Part shown: positions 11,469-22,560 of the stretch, in pieces
Numbering within the stretch: position 1 is the first letter of the stretch
Layout of the letters: every line of letters begins with the position of its first letter
Assembly (NCBI GenBank): GCA_022559845.1
Contig: JAHNEJ010002395.1
Span: 124,001 to 188,000, forward strand
Length of the DNA: 64,000 bases
DNA from: Amorphophallus konjac
Taxonomy: Eukaryota; Streptophyta; Magnoliopsida; Alismatales; Araceae
Direction of reading: 5' to 3'
The notes under the pieces: model-generated
Told to the model about the DNA's origin: nothing
The model's input: only the letters and a program-made list of their open reading frames with translations
Databases searched by the model: none
Translations under genes and position numbers: made by a program

Positions 11469-12891
11469 TTATTGAGCCATCAGAGGCCTTATCTTCCTGA
11501 GAGCTAGTACATATGATTTGCATTTATCTTCTTCTTCTTCTACATATGCCTTGGACTTTCGGAGTAGTCCAACCTTCCACTGAGCCATTATCGTCTTGAT
11601 TTCTTCATGATCTCCACTTGAGCATAATTCCCTTCTTTTGAGTGGAGGAAGGTGAGAAGGTTCTTCAAAGAGGTGCCGAGGTAGCCCGAGCTGTGGGAGG
11701 CACCGGTGTGCGTTGTAGAGGGCAAAGTCGGTCCCGCCAATTAACCGAAGCTCTATACCGGAGGAGAGCCTTGAGCGAAAAAACCCCGGTGTGCAAGTAA
11801 AACCGCTCTTTGGCATTGTTGTGAAGTAGTCCGTCCATTCACTTCTTTTCTTGAGCTTGGGAAACCGATTGGTCACTCTCTCACATAGGCCTAAAGAATT
11901 TGTCATATACCGAAGAGGGCTCTTGGAAAATATCTTGGAAGCCGCTTGGTTTGCTTGGCATGGGTCAAATTTGAAATGAAGATCTATCCAACATGATAGA
12001 AGAAGCATTGACCCGTGGAGGGGCCGTCCTAAGGAAGCCGAGGTAAGCCCATTGTATAGGTTGGGTAGTACTGTCGGACCTATTCTTTTTCCCTCCCATA
12101 TGCTAGCTATAGCACTTAAGTGATGTTCTTCTAGATGATCTTCCATTGAAGGGAATAATAGAGCTCCCGCTATGCATATGACAAACCCCTTCATCACTCT
12201 CTCTAACAAGTCTTCATCCTCTTGAGCTTTGTCCATATTTTTGAACACCCATGAAGCTAACTTTAGAAGGTTGATTAACTTATGAGCTTTAATTTGGTTC
12301 ACTAGATTTGAGTTTTGAATGAGGCTAGTGAGTATGTCATGAGCTTGTATTGGTTTAGCCATGTGAGTCATTTTAGACTCCTCTCCTTGCTTCATCTTTC
12401 TTAGGCCTAGGAGTGTCTCTACTTCCTCTAGGAGTATAGTAGCTTCGAAGGTTGGAAAGAGGAAGGTGTGGGTGTGAGGGTGCCATAGTTCTATGAGAGC
12501 TCCAATTGAGGCCCAATCTAGGTGAATGTCATTGTAATGAGTAGCATGGGTCAAGAGGCCAAGAAGGTGCCACGTAGAGAGGAAAGATTTCATGTCTAAT
12601 GAGAGTTTGGAGAGTAATAAAGGGAGCCATTTAATCTTTAGAAATCTCCTTGGTCCCGGAACAATTGGGTAATCCTGAAAACATAAAAGAAAGAAAGAAG
12701 AAGAAGAGAAGATGTAATCAGAAATTTTGAAAAAGGAAGTAAAAGAAGAACAAAAACAAAGCTCTGATATTAAAAACACTTACTTGGTTGTTGGCAATTC
12801 TCCCACTAATATGGCCTGGAACTTCAGAAATCCTTGGAAAGCTCATATTTGGCTTCTTGGAAGGCCTTTGCTTCTGCATCATCATGTTCAT
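11469..12891 (-). CDS. DUF7745-like (PMD-superfamily) protein, intact two-exon antisense gene
   Basis: Exon 1 runs 12891-12784 (36 codons from ATG) and exon 2 12674-11469 (401 codons plus TAA). The donor is GTAAGT, the acceptor TTTCAG, and the intron is phase 0. The 437-residue product starts MNMMMQKQRPSKKP and shows the pattern of the plant DUF7745 family, a relative of the plant mobile domain: a helical start ending in LIELWHPHTHTFLFP, EVETLLGL, then FVICIAGALLFPSMED, a variable stretch, and SMLLLSCWIDLHF; the C-terminus is Lys/Glu-rich. A TATA box lies 100 bases upstream of the ATG. No stop or frameshift is seen, although pol of the same element has many. The family call is by pattern memory; the biochemical function is unknown. 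It may be a DNA-associated regulator of the element, which is inference. Confidence 0.75.
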
Positions 12892-12990
12892 CTTCCTGGA
12901 ATAAGTTCTGATAATTCTTCTGCTAATGCTATGCTTCTGCTAGATCTTCTGCTGTTCTCTCTCTGCTTTAATGGTTTGACGAACAGAGCT

Positions 12991-12999
12991 CTTTTTATA
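12991..12999 (-). promoter_or_regulatory. TATA box of the DUF7745-like gene
   Basis: The minus strand reads TATAAAAAG here, about 100 bases before the ATG at 12891. That leaves room for a start site some 30 bases downstream and a leader of about 70 bases. The spacing is normal for a plant promoter. Confidence 0.55.
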
Positions 13000-13084
13000 A
13001 TGTTTTAGACGTTAACGGATAGCACGGTTTGTGTTTGATTAGAACGAGTTGCTGGAAGTTTAATTCCGAGCAGGAAACGAAAAC

Positions 13085-13280
13085 AAGTAATTGACGACGT
13101 GCCCTTCGACGTCATTTGTTTAATTAACAACATAATCAGGATCGTCATTTAAGTAAACGCCTCCCTGAAGGGCGTCATTTGCGGTTCAATTCCAAATCAA
13201 ACCTCAATTGCAATTAACGCCCTAATAACAGTCGTCATTTCTTGATTTGACGCCGCTGTAAAGGGGCGTCATTTTCTGAG
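13085..13280. repeat. Hairpin-like GACGCC/GGCGTC motif cluster 4
   Basis: Four or five modules lie just upstream of the DUF7745-like promoter, for example ACGCCTCCCTGAAGGGCGTC near 13157 and GACGCCGCTGTAAAGGGGCGTC in two halves near 13249, each followed by ATTT. Their position is that of an upstream regulatory region. Confidence 0.8.
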
Positions 13281-13539
13281 CTTATGCTTTTAAATTACTT
13301 TACAACATTTTGAACTTAAGTGCTATATGTTATATTGAAATTATTCATGTTATGCACTTATGATCATATTATGAACTGTCTTGAGCTGATAATTCTGTTT
13401 GATGAGCTAATGAGCTTTGGAGTGCAGACGTGCAGGTTGTGCAAATCTGGAGATGCATGGATTGACACAAATCCACAATCAAGATTATAAGTTCAAAATA
13501 ATGCTCGCCCATTCACACTTCTTCATAAGTTTAAGCATC

Positions 13540-14060
13540 GTAGGTGCAATGTCCAAGTCTGTTCATGTCCAACGCATTTCCCATTCCCAAAGTCCGTACA
13601 TTGCATAAGCCTATACATTCCCAAAGTCCATACATTGCATAAGTCTGTACATCCCACATGCATTGCAAAGTTTATACATTCCCAAAAGTCCATACATTCA
13701 TAAGTCCCAAGTCTGTACATTGTCAAAAGTCTTTGCAAAAGTCTGTACATTGTTGAAGTCCATACATTGCACTCTGAAGTCTACACACTCTGAAGTCTAC
13801 AGTCTATACAAGTCTATACACTATCCAAGTCCATACACTATCCAAGTCTACACTCTCCAAGTCTATACATCTAATTCCAAGCACACAAGTCTGCACGTCT
13901 CAAGTCTACACATCCGTTCCTCCCTAGGTCTACACAATGCCAAGTCTACGCATCCGTTCCCCTTAAGTCTATACAATGCATCCAACATCTGTGCATTCAC
14001 CATTGTATAAGTCTACACAATGCATACACCCTAAGTCTACACATTGCACAGCCCATGTCT
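13540..14060. repeat. Degenerate short tandem repeat (AAGTCTATACATT-type)
   Basis: Words such as CCAAGTCTATACATT, AAGTCCATACATTGCA and AAGTCTACACATT recur every 15-30 bases. The array continues on the far side of the nested LINE (17340-17380), showing that the LINE landed inside it. No coding sense is seen; open frames through it are by-products of the repeat. Confidence 0.75.
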
Positions 14061-14088
14061 CATCATCATCATCAGAGCCTTATCCCAA

Positions 14089-17000
14089 TTAATTGGGGTC
14101 GGCTACATGAATCCTGTTCCGCCAAAGATTTCTATCAAGTGTAATATTCATATTTAAACTCAAGGAACTAATGTCCTTCCTAATAACATCGTACCATCTC
14201 ATTTTAGGCCTTCCTCGAGCTCTTTTGCTAGCATCCACTAAGATTTGATCACATCTTTTAACCGGTGCTGAGTTAGGGCGACGAAACACATGTCCAAACC
14301 ACCTGAGTCTATTTTCTCTCATTTTACTATCAATTGGAGCTATCCCTAAGTCCTTACGGATGCGCTCATTCCTAATCTTGTCTTTCTTAGTCTTGCCACA
14401 CATCCATCTCAACATCCTCATCTCTGCTACACACATTTTGTGGATGTGTTCCTTTCGTACTGCCCAACACTCGGTACCATATAACAGAGCGGGTCTCACA
14501 GCCGTTCTATAAAACCTCCCTTTGAGTTTCACAGGCATACGACGATCACAAAGGACACCTGATGCACTTCTCCATCTTAACCAGCCTGCCTTAATCCTAT
14601 GTGTAACGTCATCATAAATCTCCCCATTCTCTTGTATGATAGACCCTAAGTATCGAAAGCTACTACTCTTCGGAATGTTATGTCCATCAATTAGAACCAT
14701 GTCTTCCTGAACCACTCTCCCATTACTAAAATTACAGTGCATAAATTCTGACTTGCTCCTACTAATTTTAAAACCTTTAGACTCCAGGGCAAGTCTCCAA
14801 CGCTCTAGCTCAGCATTTAGAGCATCAATACTCTCATCAATTAAAACAATATCGTCTGCAAATAGCATACACCAAGGGATATCCTCATGCAATTGTTTAG
14901 TTACTTCATCCATAACTAAGGCAAAGAGATACGGACTTAGTGCAGAACCTTGATGCAAACCTATAGAAACAGGAAATTCACCAGTCTCCCCAGCAATAGT
15001 TCGAACACTAGTAATAGCACCGTCGTACATATCCTTAATCAAATCAACATATCCTTGAGAGATTCATTTCTTTCTTAATGTCCACCAAATCAATTCTCTC
15101 GGTACTCGATCGTACGCCTTCTCTAAATCAAGAAAAATTATATACAAATCTTTTCTCATCTCTCTATACTTCTCCATTAACTGCCGTAGCAAGAAAATAG
15201 CTTCTGTAGTAGATCTATTTGGCATAAAACCAAACTGATTTTCCGACACAGTAGTCATACCACGGAGGCGTTTATCAATTACTCTTTCCCAAAGTTTCAT
15301 ATATAGTATGACTCATAAGCTTAATTCCACGACAATTATTACAACTTTGAATATCTCCTTTATTTTTATAGAAAGGAACTACAACACTTTTTCTCCAAAC
15401 TTCTGGCATTCTCCGTTCCTTTAAAATTTTATTAAAAAATTTAGTTAGCCACTGAATACCAATATCTCCTAGGCCTTTCCATACTTCAATAGGTAAGCCA
15501 TCTAGTCCTAAGGCCTTGCCCACTTTCATTTTCCTTAAAGCATCCTCCACTTCTGACATCTTAATACGCCTGAAATATTGATATTTATCAAATATTGTGG
15601 ACTCCTGGGTACCTTCTAAAGATAAATCCTTGACGGAATCTCCATTAAGTAACTTCTGAAAATAGCTATGCCACCTCCCTTTAATCTCAAGATCCTTAGT
15701 TAAAACCCTTTGATCTTCACCTTTAATGCACCGAACATGATCTAAATCTCTAGTTTTCCTTTCTCTTAATTTAGCTAGTTTAAATATGTCCTTTTCACCC
15801 TCTCGGATTCCTAATTTATTATATAAATCTTCAAATGCCTTTGATTTGGCTTCGCTGACTATTATCTTAGCTCTCTTTTTAGCGATTTTATACGCTTCTA
15901 GGGTTTGAGCATTTTTGTTAGCTTGCCAAACTTTAAAGCATTCCTTTTTTACTTTAATGGTATTTTGAATTTCCTCACTCCACCACCAAGTCTCTTTTTC
16001 TAAGTTCTTTTTACCTTTAGATTCGCCTAAGAGCTGTTTTGCAACCCTCGTTATACAATTTGTAGCATTATTCCACATTACATTAGTTTCTTGTTCTAAA
16101 TTCCAAATATTTTCCTTTAATAGATGATTTTTAAAAGTTTCTAAACTTTTACCTTTTAAATTCCACCATTTAATCTTGGAATAATTATTTATAATGATCT
16201 TTCTTTTGAATTTAGGGATAGTGACATCCATTACTAACAATCTATGTTGAGGGGCTAGACTCTCACCAGGAATAACTTTGCAATCTTTACATAAAACTCT
16301 ATCGACCTTCCTAATGAGAAAATAGTCAATTTGACTTATATGTGTTCCACTCTTGTATGTTATTAAGTGTTCGTCCCGCTTCTTAAAGAAGGTATTAATA
16401 ATTGCTAGATCATAGGCCATAGCAAAATCAAGAATAGTGTTACCCATATCATTTCTATTACCAAAACCAAGCCCTCCATGAATCCTCTCATAGCCTCTAT
16501 TATCTATACCCACATGACCATTAAGATCCCCTCCAATAAAGATTCTCTCTTCACTAGGGATATTTTGGATCAAACTATCAATAGCCTCCCAAAATTGCTT
16601 TTTAATGCTCTCTTCTAATCCTACTTGAGGTGCATATGCACTAATTATATTCAAAATATCATCACCTAAGATAAGTTTAATTACCATTAGTCTATCCCCC
16701 AATCTATTTACTTCCACAACTCTGTCTTTTAAGTTTTTATCTATTATTATAGCAACACCATTTCTAGAGTTATTATTACCCGTATACCAAATTTTATACC
16801 CATCAATATCTTTAGCTTTATGTCCTTTCCACCTAGTTTCTTGTAGGCAAGCTATGTTAACCCTCCTGTCCTTCATTAATTTAACTAATTCTAAACCCTT
16901 ACCCGTTAAAGTTCCTATATTCCAAGTAGCTAGACGGATCCTATGTTTTTGGACTTGCTTCTTTACCCGTGTGCGTCCAACCCCACACGAGAACCCTTGC

Positions 17001-17230
17001 CTATTTGACACCGCAATCGGGCGCCATTGCGGCGCGTCGCTTACGGGGGACGCCCTAGCTAGCCCTTGCTCACTTGTCATTCCATCCGGGTTCCGATGTA
17101 ACGCGTCGCTTACGGGGAACGCCTTAGCTGGCCCTTGCTCACTTGTCATTCCATCCGGGTTCCGATGTAACGCGTCGCTTACGGGGAACGCCCTAGTATT
17201 AGCACATAATGTATTTGGATCAGAATTCAT
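14089..17230 (-). pseudogene. LINE copy 1 endonuclease-reverse transcriptase, two lesions
   Basis: The frame is open from upstream of the element; the first ATG that is clearly internal is at 17230 (MNSDPNTLC). In order: 23-residue repeats (17034-17203), an endonuclease/exonuclease/phosphatase domain (TWNIGTL at about 16927, QETRWKG, GGDLNGHVG, AYAPQ, SQIDYFL), a helical linker, and reverse transcriptase (LDLEKAYDRVPRELIW, HQGSALSPYLF, catalytic FADDIVLID), then a C-terminal H/C-containing tail (RENRLRWFGHVFRR). In plant databases such proteins are often mislabelled 'craniofacial development protein 2-like'. A 4-base insertion (an extra ATAT) at about 15301 shifts the frame, and a TGA at 15064-15066 replaces a glycine codon that copy 2 still has. 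Confidence 0.9.
17034..17203 (-). repeat. 69-bp in-frame repeats in the LINE 5' coding region
   Basis: Two full 69-bp units (17034-17102 and 17103-17171) and a partial third encode a 23-residue repeat containing GMTSEQG and FPVSDALHRNPD. LINE copy 2 has the same arrangement at about 47150-47290, so it belongs to the family. It might be a low-complexity N-terminal region before the endonuclease. Confidence 0.8.
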
Positions 17231-17339
17231 GTTGGAGATGTGACAAAATTTTACTGCTGGCTGTCGACCTAACGCAAACCCTCCTCTTTTCTCACCCGGG
17301 CTTGGGACCGGCCATGGCAGAGTTGCACAGCCCATGTCT

Positions 17340-18620
17340 ATACATTCCAAAAGTCTGTACATTGCATTCCATGTCTAAGCATCGAAATTTTCAAATAAAT
17401 CCAATAAAATTCAAAAAAAATCCAAATAAATCCAATAAATTCCAATAAAAAAATCCTCAAAAAAAAAACTCAAAACTCAAATAAAAATTCAAAAGTTCTC
17501 AAATAAAATTCAAAAATTCAAAAATAAATAAATACAATAAAAATTCCAAAAGAAAAAAAGAGAAAAAAATTCAAATAAATCAATAAATCAAAAAAATACT
17601 CCAAAAAATTCTCAAATTCAAACCAATATTGTTGAGTATGCTTTCATGCTTAAACCGTTGCCTTATGCATCCTTATATCTTGGACTAATGAAATTTTGAG
17701 TGCAGGGTAAGAAGCTCTCAGTCCCACCAACCCGACATCATCACCCAAGCCCCATGGTGGCTGCACCTCATTTCTCAATTCCCCATATGCTCATGCTCAC
17801 CATCTCCCTGTATGCATTTCTTATAAGCATTTCTACTATATGAAATTCTACGCTACTATAGCATATCAAGGACCTTGTGGTTCTGATGAACCTGGAATTT
17901 GAGTTCCCCTTCATCAAAAACAGTGATAATTCCAGGAGAATCTTGATCACACGGATAGGCCGTTGAGTCATTTAAGGTTTGGGACAATGGTTCCACTTTC
18001 TGAGTTGATGCGTGGACAAACGGGCTTCGGCTTAGTGTCAGCTTAGAGATCTGGATTCTTGACCAAATCTAGATGGCTTAACAATATTATCCTTAATTAT
18101 CTTCTATTTTTAAGTTTGTTTTAATTTTTCTCTTAGCCCAGCATGCATCATGTAGGACTTTGAGTTGCGCCAATAATGAAGGTCACGCGCTCTTAATTGA
18201 GTTGGCATGAGATATTCCATTCTAAATCAAGTACTTTATTCTCCTTGAGGCCGCTCAGGCTGGTTCCTTGAAAAGCGTTCATTCACTGGGTCTCTATCTC
18301 AATTCATTTTATTTTCCTGCAAATCCACCTTGGTTGTAGCACGTCCACATTGGCTGGTAACCGCTCTCCAATGGTGTCTCCCTTTCGTGCCCTCGCGCAC
18401 ATTTTTAGTTCATTTAGTTTAATCCCTTCGGTCCAGCTCATCAAAGCTTTCTTATAACCATCCAGAGTTGTTTCACTCAGAATCTTGGAAAGATTTCTAA
18501 CGTCTGGCGTCGAAGGCGTGTCACATCACACCTTGGCATCTACTTATCAGTTAGTTCCACTCCACGCCGCTTGTTTCACTTTCACTTCATTCCGTCTCAC
18601 TCCCTTGCAAAACAGACGCC
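17340..18620. other. 3' untranslated region of the Tat element
   Basis: The first part continues the AAGTC-type repeat. 17390-17640 is very A-rich with AATAAA/CAAATAAA words, and the rest is mixed sequence. No gene is supported. It leads into the polypurine tract. Confidence 0.5.
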
Positions 18621-18632
18621 AAGGGGGGCAGC
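18621..18632 (+). other. Polypurine tract of the Tat element
   Basis: AAGGGGGGCAGC immediately precedes the TGTAGACA start of the 3' LTR. A G-rich tract in this place primes plus-strand DNA synthesis in LTR retrotransposons. Confidence 0.75.
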
Positions 18633-19118
18633 TGTAGACACGCCAAAATCGATGCTATGTTAAGTAAATCTCATGTCACCATGTGACGCCCCAAAGTGGA
18701 CTTCAATATTGACTTAATATGAAGTTTTTCTATTTTTCGTGTTTTAATTGTGATTTCTTAGCATTTTTCTGTGTTGAATGGAATCGACGCCTTAAGTAGG
18801 GGCGTCTTTTAATTAACGGCGTAGTCAAGGGCGCCTCTTCAGAAACGGACGGCTATGTATAGTGGCGACATTTCCTGGAATTTTACGAATCCTAAGCAAA
18901 ATGAAAAATCATAGAATTGACGTCCCCATTAAGGGCGTCTCTTGTTTAAACGCCTTTTTAAACATGTGTCATTCCAGAATTTTTAATAAGGAAAGTATTT
19001 TGTTGCCATAAATAAGTCTAGGAATTGACTCCACTGTAAGAGGCGTCATTTTAATTAACGCCCTTGGTGAGGTCGTCATTTTCAATTGACGCCCTTCGGC
19101 AGGTCGTCATTTTCAATT
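18633..19118 (+). repeat. 3' LTR of the Tat element, truncated, with motif cluster 5
   Basis: The LTR starts TGTAGACACGCCAAAA after the polypurine tract. It carries at least eight GACGCC/GGCGTC modules, for example GACGCCTTAAGTAGGGGCGTC in two arms near 18786 and GACGTCCCCATTAAGGGCGTC near 18918, plus three back to back at 19025-19115. The same motif family as in the internal region ties the antisense genes to this element. After 19118 the composition changes abruptly and no LTR end is seen, so it is interrupted. Confidence 0.75.
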
Positions 19119-19880
19119 GGCGGCCGGCTTCTTCCTCCTCGGCTCTTCTTCCAGACAGAGCCTGATAAGAGTTGTAGACTGGTACTGTGGGGATTACCCG
19201 ATCCGGGCTCACTCGAGCTGGGAGTCCATCCAGAAAAACGCGGAGCCCCCCTACCAACATGGACTTGCCAGACGTGGAGAGGCGTCCAGTCGTAGCAGCA
19301 GCAACCTTCCTTCGGGGGTTCTGGTGTCGGCACCTCCCGAAATTCTTGGCTGGGACGGGGCGGGCCCCGTGAGCAATGTGATGTACCATGCAGCTGGCGA
19401 CTTGAATCGGGCTCGCAGGCGAGCCTATACAGCGTCGAGCCCCCGGGGCCTCGACCTTCCCAGCAATCTCCCTCTCTGTGGGTTCTGAGGACTCCGTCTG
19501 CAACATGTCAGCAAAGGCCAACCCCAAGAAGTTGGGGAAGCCTATGGCTGGTGGGAAGGAGCCGAAAACTGTGGGCACCGCCTGGTACCCGTGTTCAGCA
19601 TGAGCAGCTACGATCGCGGGGCCGAAGCCAACACCGGTGAGTCCAGATGACGTCAGTGTCCACCTGAGGCAGATAGGGAGACAGTTAATATTCTTGGGGA
19701 AAGCCCCCAAAGGCATTGTCTCTTGGCAAGAAGATGAAAGGAGACTCAAGTCCCACCGGGCGTGCCAGAGCTGTGGGGATGGATTTTTATCTATCCTTAT
19801 TTTTATGTTTTATTATGTTATTTGTTTGGTTTATTAATTAGGGGTGCCAGTCACTGGCGTGACAGTTTATTGTGCGCTCG
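19119..19880. other. Unrecognised GC-rich segment, possibly coding debris on the minus strand
   Basis: A long open stretch on the minus strand (19749-19051) reads with protein-like composition (for example GFGPAIVAAHAEHGYQAVP, SPASPIQVASCMVHHIAHGA), but its end runs into the Tat LTR and it matches no family I recognise. The DNA is GC-rich, unlike the flanking LTR. It is probably a fragment of another element inserted in the LTR. Confidence 0.3.
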
Positions 19881-20099
19881 ATCTGACTCAGTCAGTCGAT
19901 TGTGATATTCATGTCTGGACTCGGAGTCCGCCATACCATAAAGGTTATGACGTTAATTACATCCTCTAAGAAAGAGGACCACCCTTGATTGATTGCCAAG
20001 AAAGGATGCCTCGAGGGCAAAATGAGATAAGACTGTGACGCTAACTTAGCTAGCAGGACGTGAAACATGCATAGAAAACCATGCGATGCGGGATATGAT

Positions 20100-22560
20100 A
20101 ATAGTTTTATGGCATAAATCCGGTAGCATACCCCCTTATTTTGGACTATGCCAAAAGGGTAGTATAGGTCATCCACCCACGGAATGCCGGGATGGAAGCC
20201 AAAAGGAGAGTCGGGCATAGCCCGAGATTCGGAAGGATCTGAATATGACGGGACGATGTCCATGGCCATGGTGTTTGTTGATGTTCCCTTTAGAGACCAT
20301 TGGAGGACATACAGTGGTAGAACTCCAAGGGCCGGCAAGGTTAGAAGACAACATGGCGGTCAAATGGCGTATAATGTGGGGGTAATACCGCATCAATATA
20401 GCTCCGTTAGACATGGATGGAGAACTATGAAACCCCCATGATATGGTGGGAACTGGCATGATGGTCCATGGAGGTTAAGGTACCCAGTTTAGACTAGTTT
20501 TGGGCTTAGTAAAGTTGCTGAGGAGTCAGATGTTTGAGTGATGGTTGATGCTAGGGTGAATCGGCGCGGCCAGGGTTTCGGCACGAAGGCAAACCGGCGC
20601 TGCTGGGGTTCGGCACGAAGGCATATCGGAGCGGTTGGTCCCTCGGTGCGCCCGTCACCTGGCGCGAAATTGGCGCCCAGAGGAGGCGGCGCCGGGAGGG
20701 CAGGTGGCGCCGATAGACTGTGTTCTTTCGGGCTTTCAAGGATTGTGAGTGCTTTATGAATTCAAAGGGGTCTTTTATGTTCAATGGGGGTTCCATGGGT
20801 TTGTTCATGGTGGTATTTGAGTAGGATAGAGAGTGAGGGCAGACTCGTCCATAGAAAGTCTAAGGAGACCATGTGACTATGATGGTTATATTCCCTTCAA
20901 ACGGTGGTGAGCCGAGGATCGTGAGATGGTATAACTCAGATCTCTGCCACACAGTTGGGGTTAGATTCATAATTTCAGTGAAACCGTCGCACTACACGAT
21001 AAATAAAGCTCGTGGACGAATTTTGGCAGCATCTCCCCTTTATTTTGGACTATGCCAAAAGGGGAGTATAGGTCATCCACCCACGGAATGCCGGAGTGGA
21101 AGCCAAAAGAGAGGCGGGCGTAGTCCTGGATCCAACAAAAGGATCTCAATCTTACGGAACATTATCCACTTATTGATATCCCCTGTGTAGCCAATGGAGA
21201 ACATGCAGTGGCAGAACTCCATGACTTGATGGGGTGGCAGACTGTAGGGGGGATCAACCCCGTTAATGTAGCTCCCATAGGTGTCGAGAGAAGGATAATC
21301 TTTCTCCTTGGAAGGACAGGGTATTATGACGAAGGATGGCATAGCTCAGAAGTGTTGAGGGTATCGGCACGAAGCTATCGGCGTGGCCGGCTTCAGCACG
21401 AGGGATGGAGAGGCCTCGGCGCGACAAGGAGAGCAGAAGGGTCTCGGCAAGATGGGAAGAATCCAACTGGCGTGGCTAGCACTCGGCACGAGACTCGCGC
21501 CGAGGGAGGATGGCGCCAGGAGGTTGAGGGGATTTCTGAAACAAGGGCTTTAGTGGGGTTTAAAGGGGTTTCTAAGGTGAGAACTTCAGGGGACCCTCGG
21601 AATTTTAAACGGTGTTTATTCAGGGATTTTAGGGCGAACACTGGAGGTGGTTCTAGAGACGGTAATCCAGGGAGAAGATGGCCTTCCCTCAGGGGCCTCA
21701 CTGGGAGCCTGATCATAGACCGAACCTCGTGAGTTCCAGTTTGAGTCTATCCCTCTTCGTTTCACAAACGAGAAGCCATGAGATAGACTGTCTCAGGCTC
21801 TCGATGTGGAGGTGAGGTTGGGAAGGACTACGGCAGAACACACTCATGCAGACGGGGTACGTTTGCAGTAGCTATTAAATACATTGAACCTCGGATGCAA
21901 AGGAAGAAAGGAAAGGGCGAGCTTCAGCCCTCTTTTATTAACTATTCATCCAAACAGCATACACGCATCTAGCTCAGAAGAAAATCCAACTAAAAGAAAA
22001 AAATCATACATAGACTCTATCCCTGATAACGGGGCTACATTAGCATTCGATGCTACTAGAGCAAGGATGCTTGAAAACAGACACAAAAGAAGAAAGGGAT
22101 ATTCAAATAAAGGACAGGGGGGAAAGGGAAACTGTAGCCCCTCAGGGCATCTTGAAACCGATCCCACCTTGACTCTTCCTTCGAATCTCTGCAACTCTCT
22201 CTTCTCCTCAGCTTCCTCAGAGGGCTCTTGAGCTCCCTTTCCTTTCGGTGGCTACTGCTCCATGTTCCCTCTATTGCCTCTTCTTCTCTTCTATATTCTG
22301 TTCTCTCTTTTTTTTTTGTCATCCTCCCTGTTTCGAAGGGCAGCATGTTGTCTTTATAGAGGGATGGCCCTCAGCCTCTCGGCACGAGCTCCCCGATGCG
22401 CCAGCAAGAAGCTTTTCGGTGCGCCTCAACTCGTGTTGGGCTTGGCCCATTTTCCATCATTCGGCGCCGGGATCAACCTAATGGGCTCCCTTCGTCGGCG
22501 TGGTGGGCTTCTCAGAGTAGACGCTCTACCCGAGGTTGCCTAACGCCTTGTATTCACGAC
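20100..22560. repeat. Two diverged LTR-like segments in tandem with CGGCACGA/TCGGCGCG motifs
   Basis: Segment 1 (about 20100-21000) and segment 2 (about 21005-21900) share long words such as TTATTTTGGACTATGCCAAA (20136 and 21040, 904 bp apart), GGTCATCCACCCACGGAATG and GCAGTGGCAGAACTCC-like sequence. Both are followed by a part rich in CGGCACGA, TCGGCGCG and GGCGCC. A third part with the same motif style lies at 22360-22560. I cannot define LTR ends; it may be two related LTRs or a tandem duplication. No intact gene is seen. Confidence 0.55.

Larger units (their letters stand above)
14061..17322 (-). mobile_element. RTE-type non-LTR retrotransposon (LINE), copy 1
   Basis: The element lies on the minus strand and ends, in its own sense, in a short (TGA/TGATGA) tail at 14061-14073, typical of RTE elements. 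It is flanked by an exact 17-bp target-site duplication, TTGCACAGCCCATGTCT, at 14044-14060 and 17323-17339. It encodes one protein with an AP-type endonuclease followed by reverse transcriptase. It is nested in the post-pol region of the Tat element. It is nearly full length and has only two clear coding lesions, so the insertion is younger than its host element. Confidence 0.9.
2240..19118 (+). mobile_element. Ty3/gypsy retrotransposon, Tat lineage, 5'-truncated, with antisense accessory genes
   Basis: The element runs on the + strand from a truncated pol, through a 13-kb post-pol region, to a polypurine tract (18621-18632) and the start of the 3' LTR (TGTAGACACGCC at 18633). The Tat lineage is indicated by a second, archaeal-type RNase H between the normal RNase H and integrase. 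Extra reading frames between pol and the 3' LTR, including antisense ones, are known for this lineage. The 5' LTR, primer binding site, gag and protease are not in the window. A LINE is nested at 14061-17322. The 3' LTR is cut off at about 19118. Confidence 0.8.

Noticed and set aside
6471..13280. CRISPR-like spaced repeats
   Set aside because: The modules are degenerate, spacing is irregular, and the context is a plant retrotransposon; no cas genes occur.
19051..19749. 232-codon minus-strand gene
   Set aside because: Its end is made of Tat LTR sequence and no family was recognised; kept only as unassigned debris.
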